Shown: positions 1 through 11,899 of the stretch, piece after piece | Position numbering within the stretch: position 1 is the first letter of the stretch | Layout of the letters: each line of letters opens with the position of its first letter | Assembly (NCBI GenBank): GCA_003024785.1 | Contig: PUQB01000281.1 | Span: forward strand, 124,001 to 188,000 | Reading direction: 5' to 3' | Length of the DNA: 64,000 nt | From: Selaginella tamariscina | Lineage: Eukaryota; Streptophyta; Lycopodiopsida; Selaginellales; Selaginellaceae | The notes under the pieces: model-generated | The model's input: only the letters and a program-made list of their open reading frames with translations | Databases searched by the model: none | Told to the model about the DNA's origin: nothing | Translations under genes and position numbers: made by a program

Positions 1-214
1 CAACGGTGGAGCTCATGTGGAAGCTCCCATTCACTGTACGTAGCCTGGTGCTTGCATAAGCATGTGTTTACTTCGTATTTATGCAAATAAAATATTCTTA
101 TTTATTTGCCAGCCCAGCAAAAATAAATTATTAATAATATTATTATATATATGGATATCATTCATATTGTGTAAGCACGTTATATTCTTATGTATGCATA
201 TAAGCATTGGTGAT

Positions 215-249
<35 letters not shown>

Positions 250-3200
250 AACACACACGTGGACATGCTACGCATGTATACTCATTGAATACTTGAAATT
301 GAGTAGTAGTCGTTTACTTGAATGCATATGACTGATCCAACTTATATACATAATATCTCTCTCTCACACACGCACACACGCACAAAACGTTAAGGGAAGG
401 GATCGTTTTCATACATAAATGTTTTGTCTACATTACATTAATGTTAATGCAGACAAAACGACTTCAAATTTTAACTGACATTAAATTATTGTCCATACAT
501 TTAGCTAAGTTTAACTCTGTCTTACTCACTTTAACTTAACAAGGTACCACATTAAACAAGATAATATATAAGTTTATCCCTTGTCTTACTCATATTAACC
601 TTAGTAAGCAACAAGTTATTAACATATAATATGTGCACTACACTTATATATCCAACTTATTCTCTTCACGTGCGCAACCTTTTACCCTTCAAACTTTGAA
701 GCTTACTAGAATGTACATTGTTGTATTCTATATTGTTTGAAATTAAATAATTATTTATTTATTTTAATGTAGATATGTTTCGTTGCTAACAACACTTTAA
801 ATTATATTATAACTTAAGTATAGTAACAAATGTAGGTTAATACGTATTAAACTTCAATGTTATTTTGTTACTATTGTATTATGACTTCTATTAACATAGT
901 ATGAGAGTAACTAAGAGGTATATTCTTAGTATTTTATTGTATGCATGTGTTTTACATTATACACGATTATAACTCCATATAATGACGTCTCTCTCTCTCT
1001 CTGCGAGCGCGTGGTGTGTGTGTGCGTGTGCGTGTGTATGTGTCTGACGTAGATGCAGGTACTATTAAACATGCAAACTGCATGCAGATAATTCCAAATA
1101 ATACAGAGAAGAACAAGGTGGTACTAACTTATGAACGTGCAACAACAAACAAATGGTTTCCAAAGAGAAGGATCCAGCTGCCAAGGACCAAAACAAAGGC
1201 AGCAGATTGCCCGTGCTTCTTATACCTATTATTTATTATTTTCATACAGTATTTTAATTATTATTTTATATTTTTCCACACAGTATTTTAATTATTATTT
1301 TTATATTTATCTGGCTATTTCCCGTGAAACATGGAATTTGCCAGTTTCATTTTTTAATTTTTTAAATATATATTCTTAACTTTGTAAGGGACAAACCTGA
1401 CTACTCCATATGTCCAACCGGTTTGAAAATTCTCTATAAAAGAATTGTATATATATATATATATATATACATTCGTTATATGAAAGTAACCTATGTTGCT
1501 GACAAGTGTCATTTTTCAGGGGAAAATATTTTTAATCTTAAATAATATATGATAAATATCAGAAATGGCCGAAAAATATCAAGGTTAATACAAATATATG
1601 CAATATAAGAAAATTATTATTACAGTTTAACTTGACTAAAATGTTAAATAAATTTTACATTTAAAAGAAATAAATATAACATTTAAACACGTCTTGACAT
1701 CCTTTGTGTGTGGTAATATAAATGATTGATACGATATTATTAAAGTTTTAATTTCAAGGGTTAACATACGATTACCGAGTGATCGTCACTATGTACAAGC
1801 AATGTCAAGTAATAACCCTATAGGGTATAAATTTGGACCTTTACATTTTATAAGGGTGATTGAGTGTACATTGACATACATAAATATTTTTTTAAATAAG
1901 ATCCCAAGGCTAAGGTTTGATAACCATGAGTATGCTTTTATGAAAAGTGATTATACATGTGTATTTATGAAAGTCCTTGTTAAAGAGTCTAAGTTGCTTA
2001 ACACCCTGATGTCCAACATACTTAGTCATGTGTGTTAATAAGCATATTTGATTAAGACTCTTTAGTAAATGCCCAAGGCTGAACTCCACTGTTAAACCCT
2101 AAACCCTAAACATCGTATACTTAACCTAACCCTAAACCTACCTAAAATCAAATAAGCTATAACGGTAACCCTAGACCAGTTAATGTTGAATAATTATACG
2201 ACAGGTGTATAGAAGCGAGACAAGCCACTGTTTTCAACGGTTTCGATTAATCATGGAAACCTTCAAAGTTCATATCATTGCCTGCGAATATTCATCTATT
2301 TGAAATCGAAGAGTGCATAATTTAATCAATATATATATCGAATTTTCAAGTTCATGAATGGAATTATCGGTGTGCGAGTCTTTTGTACCACTCGTACCAC
2401 ACAAATTATATATATATATTTGTATATATATATATGTATATACATTCTTGTCATGTATAGATTTGTCTTATAGATTCTGCTTCTTCTTCCAAAAGACAAT
2501 AATAATATTAATCTTCCTTCCAAAAAACAATCATGTTGGCTTTCACTTTCAATCTCTACGTGATTGACAAACTCACATGTATATATATATATATATATAT
2601 ATATACGTAAAATACAAAAATACATGAATCCATTAGCTTACAAAACCTCTCTTTGTTTCATTTCAAGTCAGAGTTTAATAAGTTTAATCATCCTATAGTT
2701 ATTAAATACTGCATATTCGATTCCGCTGCAACTGCAGTTTTTCATACTATATACTATCAAAAGCTACAAACAAGCATTAGTTTTCACGTCTTTTGCTTGT
2801 CTTTTCCAAAGCTCACGGGGTGTCTTACAAGTACATATATGATTAGTCATTAAAGCTCTTGTTAATCATGTGTATTTAAGAACTATATTAATTTGACAAA
2901 TCCAAACAAAGAACAGAAGGAATGATTCATTCATGAAAGCTCTCTCAATATATATATATGAAAAACCAGGTGTTTTTATTGGGCAGAATAAACAATCTAG
3001 TTAAGTTTTGGAGTTTACTAGCAATGAATTAAATAGTATTGAATAATACTTATTCAACTGTTTGCTCGTTAATACTACCAAAGTAAGCGTTCAGATTGTA
3101 AAACTTCAACCCAATGCAACAGTTCACATGACTCAGTCGTGCTACACAAAATCCTACCTCTCTTACATATATTGGATTCTTCTTTCTTTGGGATTCTCTC

Positions 3201-3289
3201 GGTAAATGACAAGACAAAATTCTTGTCAAAGGGAATATATGTGTTGTCACAAATCACTGTTTAGTGTCTTAATCAAAATCGTGGTTCTT
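1..3289. other. Gene-free AT-rich spacer with microsatellites
   Basis: I see no supportable gene here. The stretch is AT-rich and holds a TC tract running into an AC tract at about 217-260, a second mixed CT/CA tract at 355-384, CT then GT tracts at 990-1040, and TA tracts near 1449-1468, 2410-2440 and 2581-2604. Two adjacent CCCTAAA units lie at about 2095-2108, an interstitial telomere-like motif. The short open frames (for example at 62-331, 1016-1291 and 2326-2625) are low-complexity translations of these tracts, with no recognisable domain and no splice-consistent continuation. Confidence 0.6.
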
Positions 3290-3948
3290 TATAATGTAGA
3301 TTACATGAGATTGGGACACATTTGTATACCTAAAGACAACGCGTATACGTGCATGCGCGTGCGTTTGTGTGTATGACATTATATCTATACATTTAGTAGA
3401 TAGCCTTGTGGTATACCGTCTATCTACATCTCTCAAACACGCACACACATATTTTAAAATTAGATGAGATTAGGACACATTTGTAGACCTAAAAGACACC
3501 AACGTGTATACGTGCATGCCCGTGCGTGTGTGTATGACATTATATCTAGGCATTAAGTAGATAGCCTTGTGGTATCTACATATTCTCTCTCTCTCTCAAC
3601 ACACACACACACACACGCATAGATTAGATAATACCCATTTATCATACTCACTCTTTCTCAAACACACACACATATTTAATTTAAGGTTAGAACACGTTTT
3701 TATACCTAAAGATACCAACGTGTATACGTGCATGCACGTGCGTGGGTGTGTGTATGACCCAAAATAGGTATAGTATACCCTAGTATCTATACATTAAGTA
3801 TGTGGTATATCCATCTATCTACATACTCTCTCTCTCTCAACACATATTTTAAATTAGACGAGATTAGGTATACGTGCGCGTGTGTGTGTATGACATTATA
3901 TCTATACATTAAGTAGATAGCCTTGTGGTATACCGTATCGACATATTT

Positions 3949-3983
<35 letters not shown>

Positions 3984-4215
3984 TATTTAGATTAGATGAG
4001 ATTAGGACACATTTTTTATACCTAAAGATACCAACGTGTATACGTATGTGTGTGTATGATGCCAAAGGTGTAACCGTATCTATACATTAAACCCATTTAT
4101 CTACATACTCTCTCTTCTCTCTCAAACACACCACATAATTAATTTAAGGTTAGAACACATTTTTATACCTGATGTGTATGACCCAAAAGAGGTGGTATAC
4201 CCTAGGTGAAAGCAC
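3290..4215. repeat. Minisatellite of about six degenerate 110-220 bp units
   Basis: A compound unit recurs about six times. It contains GAGATTAGGACACAT, then ACCTAAAGA, CAACGTGTATACGTGCATG, a GT tract, ATGACATTATATCTA, AAGTAGATAGCCTTGTGGTA and a CT/CA microsatellite. Units start near 3306, 3466, 3685, 3850, 3990 and 4145. They differ mainly in the length of the microsatellite, and two of them replace the ATGACATTATAT segment with ATGACCCAAAA. No coding potential is seen. This looks like a locally amplified tandem array upstream of the heat-shock factor gene. Confidence 0.75.
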
Positions 4216-4570
4216 TCTCTCTCTCTCTCTCACCACACACGCGCGCGCGCGCACACGCACACACAACACACACGTAGTGGATGAAAACAACAAGTTTCTA
4301 TAGAACACGTCATGATTCTTCTTCCTTCTTCTGTTACTCTCATTGATGGAAATCATGAAAACTCCACCTTGTTAGGAATATTGCCACTTTTCTAACATAA
4401 TGGAAAAATGTATTTCACGGGACGACACGCCTTTATCAAAAGGAGTTCACGGATAGCCTCCCTTACATACATTCCAACATTAGGTTAATTAAGATCGTTG
4501 TTAAGGTGGAATATCCACCCTTTAGGTTACACTCAGTAAAGGGTTAATTAAGGGTAAAGGAAGGAAACAA

Positions 4571-4607
4571 GAAAACATTCTGAGACATTCTAGCGGATAT
4601 TCCGGAA
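4571..4607 (+). promoter_or_regulatory. Heat-shock-element-like cluster upstream of HsfB
   Basis: A perfect inverted TTC/GAA module (TTCCGGAA, 4600-4607) is preceded by further GAA and TTC blocks at 4571-4590 (GAAAACATTC, GACATTC). The cluster lies about 515 bp upstream of the heat-shock-factor start codon. HSEs are built from alternating nGAAn units, and class B factors are commonly heat-induced through them. A TATA-like TACTATATACA lies near 4832-4842. Autoregulation by heat-shock factors is inference. Confidence 0.45.
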
Positions 4608-5120
4608 CGTGTCTTCACCGCAACGGTGGGGCCCACCGCATCGCCGGACGGCTCGTGACGGGCGCCGTCGGCCGTAAAGATGATCGCTGGAAAAAACCAG
4701 ACAGAATTTTTCGAAGTCTTATTTTTACTAATCCTTGTTGTGCTCAGTATTATATATAATATATATATATCAAATACCTTCTTGCACAATAGAACGTTTT
4801 CAGTATTACCAAATCGGACCTCTCCCATGTGTACTATATACACTGTAGCCGTTTGTAGGCCTCCCACGCTTTAACAATCTTCTTTGTGTGCTCACTCATT
4901 CTTCCCAAGCATTCTTTAAAGATATCTGTTTGCACTCGTACATTTTATATATATGTATACCCACCTCTGAGCAGTCTCTGTAGAGATCAATCCATCAATA
5001 TACTGCAAGTTCGTACTGATTCCATAAGCTGGAGGAGAGTTCAAGTTTCAGGATCCCATCGTTCTGCCTGCGAGCGAGGATGGAGCTTTCATTCGATACA
5101 AGCGAGGCAGTCTGCTTGCA

Positions 5121-6179
5121 GTGGACTCTCACCGGACTGTGCCCGCCCCATTCCTCACCAAGACGTTCCAGCTCGTCGACGACTCGAGCACGGACGAGAT
5201 TGTTTCGTGGAGCGAGGACGGTACCACTTTCGTCGTCTGGCGTCCACCTGAGTTTGCCAAAGATATACTCCCAAACTACTTCAAGCACAACAATTTCTCA
5301 AGCTTCGTCCGACAGCTTAACACTTATGTGAGTCTCTCTCTCTCTCTCTCTCTGCAATCATCAGTAGGAAAACAGTTAGCTAATGACTCACTTGCACAGG
5401 GATTCCGAAAGATAGTGTCGGACAGATGGGAGTTTGCAAACGAGTTCTTCCGCAAGGGACACCAGGAGCTTCTATGTGAGATCCACCGGAGGAAGACGGG
5501 GCAGCAGCCCACCACAACGATGCAACAGCAGACACTCCGGAGCGGCTCCGAAGACTTCTTCACTTGGTCCCAGGCATCCTCCCACTCGGTTCACTCCCCG
5601 CGCGGCGCCTTCACCACGGCGGTATCCATATGCGACGAGAACGAGAGGCTGCGGCGGGACAACTGCCTGCTCATGTCCGAGCTAGCGCGTCTCAGGAGGC
5701 TCAACGAGGACGTCCTCTTGTTCTTACAGAACCAAGTCAGAATGCCTCTACAGGACCTCAACTGCATCAAGTGGCTGCGGTACAACTCGCTCCCTCCGCT
5801 ACTACCGCTCACTACGAGGCCGAGGGTGGAAGAAATCGTCGACGACAATGCTCCTGGGAAGCCCTTCACCGCAGTAAAGCCACCTGCAGTCTTGAGTTAC
5901 GGAAAAGACTTCAAGGTCACGTCTGCAACCACCACTTTGTCTCTCCTCGACAATAAGAATAACACAGTAGACCGTTCCTCCTCCACGGCAACCACACCGG
6001 ACTGCGATGACGATTCTCCCAGGCTGTTCGGAGTCCCGTTAAATGGAAAGAAAAGGCCACTCTCTCAGGATTCGTCCTCTCCGGCAAAGAGTCCGAGGTC
6101 GGATGTTGAGCTGCACCTTGGAAGTGATCCTTGCTGGTTGAAAGTCTGCAAATCTGTAAGTGAGAAAGTCTTTATCTGA
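5121..6179 (+). CDS. HSFB: Class B heat-shock transcription factor
   Basis: This is a two-exon gene: exon 1 at 5121-5327, a 72-bp intron at 5328-5399 (GTGAGT...CACAG with a CT tract) and exon 2 at 5400-6179. The predicted protein has 328 residues. The N-terminal DNA-binding domain spans about residues 9-95; the intron falls between the tyrosine and glycine of RQLNTY/GFRKI, the conserved intron position in plant HSF genes. A compact heptad region at about 149-182 is the HR-A/B oligomerisation domain without the class A insertion. The motif RLFGVPL (277-283) is the LFGV repression motif of B-class factors, followed by a basic KKRP stretch (286-289) as a likely nuclear signal. DVELHLG (304-310) resembles an EAR-type repressor motif. 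The intron stays in frame, so retention would insert 24 residues. A GTAAGT near the 3' end could donate to a further exon; I take the nearby stop at 6179 as the end. It probably acts as a nuclear repressor or coregulator in the heat response. Confidence 0.93.
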   Translation: MDSHRTVPAPFLTKTFQLVDDSSTDEIVSWSEDGTTFVVWRPPEFAKDILPNYFKHNNFSSFVRQLNTYVSLSLSLSLQSSVGKQLANDSLAQGFRKIVSDRWEFANEFFRKGHQELLCEIHRRKTGQQPTTTMQQQTLRSGSEDFFTWSQASSHSVHSPRGAFTTAVSICDENERLRRDNCLLMSELARLRRLNEDVLLFLQNQVRMPLQDLNCIKWLRYNSLPPLLPLTTRPRVEEIVDDNAPGKPFTAVKPPAVLSYGKDFKVTSATTTLSLLDNKNNTVDRSSSTATTPDCDDDSPRLFGVPLNGKKRPLSQDSSSPAKSPRSDVELHLGSDPCWLKVCKSVSEKVFI

Positions 6180-6522
6180 ATTTTTTAAGAAGAGTTCCAA
6201 TTTTACCATATTCAGCTCTGCATCCGTGTCCCTTTGCTCTATCCTATCTGTATGTACACGCGGACACACGTACACACACATATACATATAATATATTGTT
6301 ATAATGGTTCTGAACTACGAGAGTAGCCACCTAGAGTTTCGTACTTAAATATAAATAGACCGGTAAAAGTCTCTTCTGCCATCCAAAAGCCATCACAAGC
6401 TAGTAATATCCATGTAGAAATTCGAACACACACACACGCATGCAACACAGAGAGAGATAACAAAACTCCTCCATGTATTAGTTGAGGATAAACAAAATTG
6501 GTAGTAAAATGTTTCTTACTAG

Positions 6523-8052
6523 TCAGTTTGGAGACGGCTGTGGTGTTGGTCTTGATGGTGTTTTAGATTTCTTTCTACCTGAAGAGGGTCTTTTCAGAAC
6601 GGGGGAATCGCCCACGTCCGCTTCAGTTGGATCATGTCGCTCATGTTTCTCTGTGAACGATTCTGGAGAGGCTTGTATGCATGCTTGCATAGCTAGAAAT
6701 GGCTCTATACAGTCCGACCCCTGATCAGACATCATAACTTAGTGTAGATATGTATACATATACATACATATTTATTAATATACTAATCAATGTTCAAATA
6801 GGAGTTATGAGATACTAAACTACACTGGGTGCACACGTGATGTGTATACGGAGAAATATGTACCTTCTCTTCTGCGGTGCTTTTGAAGTAACATATAAAA
6901 GCCTCGCTGAATTGTCTGCCACAGGGGCCATCACGGAGATCAGCGACACAGGGACATTCCAGTGCCTTGCGTGCCATGTCCTCGAGAGTCTGTATGTAAC
7001 CAGATACATGAAAAAGATATAAACATATAAATTAAAGATATGTATAAATATATGAAAAGTGGAAAAAAAGAGAAAAAGAAAAGACAGAATTGAATAGATA
7101 CATTCACACGGAGAATAGGTAGAATAAGCAGAAAGAGTACAAACATGTGTATGGATCGGATTGTGTATAACGTATGACAACTGCTAAAGATGCCAGAAAC
7201 TCAAGAGTATTATTTCATGGTAATAAGAATAGTTAGTATAAACCAATATAACCTATAAGATAAACCATTCTACTGTATTAAGACTGTTAATCCCCATAGA
7301 GAGAAGTTAAACCTCAAGGGTAGAGGCTAATGTACTCACATTTAAGAATGATAATATATACACTAGTATAATGTCTATATAAGTCTTATGTAAAGATAAA
7401 CCAAATGTTTGGGATATGTTATATACCAAATGTTTGCATAGACAAGATAAACATAACATAAACATAACAGAGTGTCTCAAACCTATCGTCCCACTATTGT
7501 GTAAGTAAAACTTCTAATTCTAATCCACAAGATAAACCAGCAGTTAGCTACTTCACGTGCACGCGTGTGCGTGCGTGTGTGTGTGAGGGACAGAGAAAGA
7601 GCCGTTGTACTGAGAGATAAAAACGGTTAAAATCACGCATCACAACAGCGAACTCTGTGTGTCTATATGTGTGGGTGTGGGTGTGTGTGCGTGGATATCC
7701 GTGTGTGCTTATATATACATATGCATACACATGTACACAAAGATACGTACAATGTATACATATAAATATGAACACACACACACACACACACAATGTCTTT
7801 ATATGCATAAAAAGATCTATATCAACATATATATGTCTATGTCCATACCCCGTGTGTATGTTTGTTGTATATACACACTATACAAATGTATACATGTATA
7901 TAATATATGTCGTTATATGTAAATGCATACCTGTTCGGTGTTCTGGTTCTGTGGAGAATCTGCAGAAGAACAAGATTATATATAAGTTCATATTAAATTA
8001 AAATGCTATTACCCGGTTGATCATCCTCCTTTCCCTTCTCTTGTTCACCCAT
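6523..8052 (-). CDS. MIA40: Mitochondrial import and assembly protein Mia40
   Basis: Four exons on the minus strand give a 130-residue protein: 8052-8013, 7959-7931, 6989-6864 and 6720-6523. All junctions are GT-AG and keep frame; introns are 53, 941 and 143 bp. The redox-active CPC motif is at residues 35-37. A twin CX9C pair follows (C46/C56 and C69/C79), the signature of Mia40, the oxidoreductase that traps cysteine-rich proteins in the mitochondrial intermembrane space by disulfide relay with Erv1. Conserved blocks CPCVADLR, FSEAF and STAEEKGSDC match plant Mia40. The C-terminal tail after residue 85 is basic and low-complexity. No N-terminal transmembrane anchor is present, as in plant rather than fungal forms. 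The gene is transcribed divergently from a Josephin-like gene that starts 28 bp away. Confidence 0.92.
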
Positions 8053-8080
8053 AATCCCAGTTTTAGGGCAAAATCTTGCG
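8053..8080. promoter_or_regulatory. 28-bp divergent gap between MIA40 and Josephin-like start codons
   Basis: Only 28 bp separate the two initiation codons (minus at 8052, plus at 8081). The gap contains TTTTAGGGC, a half telo-box. Promoter elements of each gene must therefore overlap the other's leader or first exon, unless one start is misplaced. Both starts are supported by conserved or spliced downstream coding. Confidence 0.6.
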
Positions 8081-8643
8081 ATGGATATCTATCACGAGCG
8101 CCAGCGCCTTCAATTCTGTCTTTTGCACGCCCTTAACAATCTCCTACAGGTGCGTGCGTGTGTGTGTGTTCGGATAGAGAATAGATATATAATACATACT
8201 TACACAGGGCGAGCCTAGATTCAGCAGGAAGGATCTGGACTCCATAGCCGACAGCCTCCAAGAACAGAAGACGAAGAAAACCCTAAACACAGGTTATCTC
8301 TCAAATTGTTTAACAAACAGCACAGGAACATATTCACGGGTAACTATGATGCCAATGTTCTCATGGCTGCGTTGTCCACTCGAGGATATAATGCCCGATG
8401 GCACGACAAACGGAGACCCATATCGGACTCCGATCTCTCCGACATTGCCGGTGTCATAGCCAACATCAGTACTCTCAGGTGTGTGTGTGTGTGTGTGTGT
8501 GTGTTCATGTAATACATACAGCATGTATATACACAGACACACACATCTAATAATGTTTAAGCTTGGTTTTAGCAGCTTATTCCACACAACACACATGTTG
8601 TACATATATGTATTTCCAAAACTACAGAACTTTATAATTCAGC

Positions 8644-8711
<68 letters not shown>

Positions 8712-8838
8712 TTACTTAAAAGCGTGTATGTGTAGTTCATTTGTGTGTGTGCTTGAGTTAGTATGTGTGGTTTTGTAGATATACATGTGTGTGAGCTGTA
8801 GCACATATATGTTCATTTGTTCGGGGCATGCTTATGTT

Positions 8839-8873
<35 letters not shown>

Positions 8874-9104
8874 CACACACACGTGAGCGTGCTAAGTATG
8901 CAGTGTTTTAACAAGCGTGGCGTATTCAGATTGCTTGGATTGTGGAAAGGTCGGCATTGGGTTGCACTCACACAAGTTAACAAGGAGTGGTATAACATGG
9001 ACAGTGACTTGCCGGCTCCTGTTTTAATCCCAGATCTGACGGTAATGCTTAAAGAGCTTCTTCATCAAGGGGCTGAGGTGTTCTTCGTTACCCAGGTTAA
9101 ATAA
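8081..9104 (+). CDS. JOSL: Josephin-like deubiquitinase (one frame break)
   Basis: Exon 1 (8081-8149) encodes IYHERQRLQFCLLHALNNL, the Josephin N-terminus with the catalytic cysteine in QFCLLH. After a 58-bp intron, exon 2 (8208-8478) encodes the helix region and TGNYDANVLMAAL. Exon 3 (about 8897-9104) supplies GRHWVALT with the catalytic histidine and WYNMDSDL with the third catalytic residue. The order and spacing match the short plant Josephin-like proteins (JOSD1/2 group), cysteine proteases that cleave ubiquitin. The frame shifts by one base inside exon 2 between about 8270 and 8300, near the run GAAGAAAACCC; either a base is missing in the assembly or the gene is damaged. Intron 2 is about 420 bp and full of GT, GA and CT microsatellites. 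The exon 3 acceptor is uncertain within a few bases. About 170-180 residues are expected. Confidence 0.82.
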
Positions 9105-10100
9105 ATTACTATTTTAAAGTCTTAATCGTCCAATAAACACTTAAAAAGTAGATTACTTAGCTTTTATAAATTATTTCATGTAATTAATTTACATTCCTTA
9201 AAGGATATAAATCGGAACAGGGCACATTCAACTAAATAATTTAATTAATCATAAGTAACATATATATGTGTGTGTGTGTGTGTGTGTGATCAGGATTAAC
9301 ATTCTCTCTCTACATACACACACATGCTCTTGTGTTGTACAGGAAAAAGCCTCCATGCTCTCTCTCTCTCTCTCTCCCCCACACACACCAAGCTAAGAGT
9401 ATGTTAGGATTATTTTATATTAGATTATGTTTATGATATATACTAAGCTATTTCATGAGATAGAACTATATGGAATATATATGTTTGCAGAATATACAGA
9501 ACTACATATATCAGTATACGGTGTGTTAACTTCTTTGAAAGTATTCAAGAACATAAATAAGAAAAAACTGTACTTTCAGAGTACTAAGTTGTATTTTCTG
9601 GTTATATGATTTTAAAAAAATAATATATGGTCCAATATACATATTGTTAATAGTTATATGTACGTAAGTCTCTTAGATTATTTTATATTTATGTTTTTCC
9701 ACAAAGATACGCTAATGAATATTTTAATTAAGTTTACGTGTCCATATATATGTCATATAACACAAATATCACATCAATCGCAATCCGTGGTTCAAATCTC
9801 TTAGGGTTGCATTTGAGGTTATAAATTAAATCTATCATCTTATTTTATTTATTTAATTTTATTTTTATGTTTTCCACATAGGTACGCTAATGATAAATTT
9901 ATTAAGTGAAAATTTGGAAAGTAATCATCAGATATCATCAAATTAGCAAAATAACCTTTAAAAGTTTAAAAATATAAAAATAACCTTGTGAAAATACGTC
10001 AACTCATAAATATTAGGTTGTGTATATATGTATTAAATTATCTCTGGTAAAATAATTTTTTTAAGAATTTATGTTTGTTAAATTTAGAATTAAAAGTACA
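9105..10100. other. AT-rich spacer with SINE-like remnants
   Basis: No gene is seen. GT and CT/CC tracts lie at 9270-9290 and 9358-9385. Two partial copies of a motif (TTATGTTTTTCCACA...TACGCTAATGA) occur near 9690 and 9870. GTGGTTCAAATC near 9786 resembles a pol III B box. The block at about 9905-10030, with ATCAAATTAGCAAAATAA and TTAGGTTGTGTAT, resembles the complement of 40430-40620, suggesting dispersed copies of one short repeat family. Confidence 0.4.
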
Positions 10101-10271
10101 TGAGGTCTTAAGTGCACGTGTACGTACGGCTGCATGCACACATACTATTACTAACTTATTAGCATAGTGGATTTTAATATCCATCAGATTGGTTTCAATA
10201 TAAACCATTCATTCTTGTATATAAGTTAAGGTTTTGAATTAATATGATATACACTATTCCGAATTCTCACA
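10101..10271 (+). repeat. 5' LTR of gypsy copy A
   Basis: Aligned by eye to the LTRs at 14787, 40045, 50552 and 55227. It carries GTATATAAG as a TATA-like signal and ends CTCACA. The left edge is approximate. Confidence 0.6.
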
Positions 10272-10721
10272 TTAGTGGAGGTAAGGGGCACCTCTAATTG
10301 TCCTTACGAAATGCATGTTTTTTTTTATAAATCTTTGTCTTATTAAATCTAACTTTTCTATTGTTTAGATCTATTCTTTCTTTGTAGATTTTTGTTTTTT
10401 TCTTTTTTTGTTTATGAATGCATAATAAGCAAATCCTTTGTATATGGAATAGTTACTCATGCAATTGTTAAATGCCATGCGGATGCAACTGAATAATCAC
10501 TCTCAGTTGATGACAGCATTCACAACCTATGGTACTCCTCTTACTCATGCTACAAATCCTTGCATCTAGCCAGATTTCTTTCGGGAAAGTCTTAGAGATG
10601 ATGTGTACCATTGATTTGACCACTTCACTATGGCCGCCACATATCATTCATGGGACAATGCTTAATGTTTGTGAGAGTTTTTACTTGTCTTCAAGGGACG
10701 ACATTGCAATGATACAATGGT

Positions 10722-11227
10722 TTGGACGTCGCAACTTGTATGGATTGGAGTATTCTTTTAGGAATCTTCAAATGTTTGTTTGAGCATGCTGATGACTGTG
10801 ACGATACTTTTCAACAATTGCATCGTATTCGTCAAGAGCTATCTGAGTTGGTGATGCAGTTTGATGTTCATTTTCAGAGCCTTTTGCTGCATGCAAAGCC
10901 TAACATGTTAGAGCGCATCAAGTTAGGTATGTTGTGGCTAGCACTTCGTCAAGACCTTGTAGGGCTTGTGCATGCACTGGCTCTAGTGACTCTTAACAAT
11001 GCTTTGGGCTGGCACAACGATATGAGCCGTTGCCCCTCCAACTTGCAGCTTCACATTCTTTAATTCCTCTTCATGTTAGGGATGGTTTTGCTCCAATGGA
11101 GGTTGACGCTGTTGCTGCACATGTACTAGCACACAATTGGGGCCATGAATGTGGATGTGCAGTTCATTGTTGGGTGTGTGATGAGGTTGCACACACATAT
11201 CGGCGTTGTCGACGTTTTTCCGATTGA
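10722..11227 (+). pseudogene. gag remnant with CCHC zinc knuckle (gypsy A)
   Basis: The frame at 10722-11063 reads as a gag fragment (LSELVMQFDVHFQSLLLHA...LRQDLVGLV...TLNNALGW), comparable to the retrotransposon Gag helical region. A frame-shifted continuation holds CWVCDEVAHTYRRC (about 11169-11210), a perfect CX2CX4HX4C knuckle that would bind nucleic acid. It is broken by stops and frame changes. Confidence 0.7.
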
Positions 11228-11899
11228 CATACTCCATTTCTAAGGTGGAGGCCTTGGCAACAACAACGTCCGGTTGACGTTGTTGTAATGGAAAGTCTTG
11301 ATGTAGTGGATCTTCCAAAAAACGACGAATCTCATGAGTAGAGAAGGGTCCTCGTGCGAATAAGTTAGTGACCCCTCCGTCTTTCTTTCGAGAGTATCAT
11401 CAAGGGGTTCACTCGACATCATTTCATCTAGTCTTTACTTTTCAAACTCAATTCAATAACATGACATGTCATGTTTTTCTTTTAGTGTTGGTTGATACAG
11501 GTTCGAGTTTGTAATTTGTTGCTACATGTTGTAGTCTTTATTTGCACTGTGCAGTCGAACCAGTCTTTATTCTTTACGAGAACGGACACATTCATGCTTG
11601 TTCACGGGATGAGAGTGACATCGTTGTTCATATGGACGATCATGAACTTAAGCTTCAATCTTTGCGGGTGGTGCTGAGTTAAGCTTTTGATTTATTCTTA
11701 GTATGGATTAGTTAATTCACAATCATTAGTGTAACTTTGAAAAGTCTCTCTTGTTTAACTCTCCCTCATTTTTTTTTCATTCTTTTTACTTTTATTCCAT
11801 TTTGTCCATCTACTTTTACCTTTGCTTTCATCATTTTTGTTTCACCTTTACTTTTTACCGTCTTTCCTTCATGTTTTTTCATTCCTCTTTAGATCTCTC

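Noticed and set aside
2093..2110. Chromosome end or centromere signal from telomere-like repeats
   Set aside because: Only two to three units occur at each site (also 15052 and 55449); these are interstitial motifs common in plant DNA.
4544..4867. 107-codon minus-strand frame upstream of HSFB
   Set aside because: It overlaps the HSFB promoter region (heat-shock element), has no recognisable domain and is interrupted by low-complexity codons.
5324..5869. Long minus-strand and alternative plus-strand frames across HSFB exon 2
   Set aside because: They are shadows of a GC-rich exon; the HSF domains are all in one plus-strand frame.
7548..8001. Cys/Tyr/His-rich frames at 7548-7808 and 7657-8001
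   Set aside because: They are translations of CA/GT and TA microsatellites lying in the large MIA40 intron.
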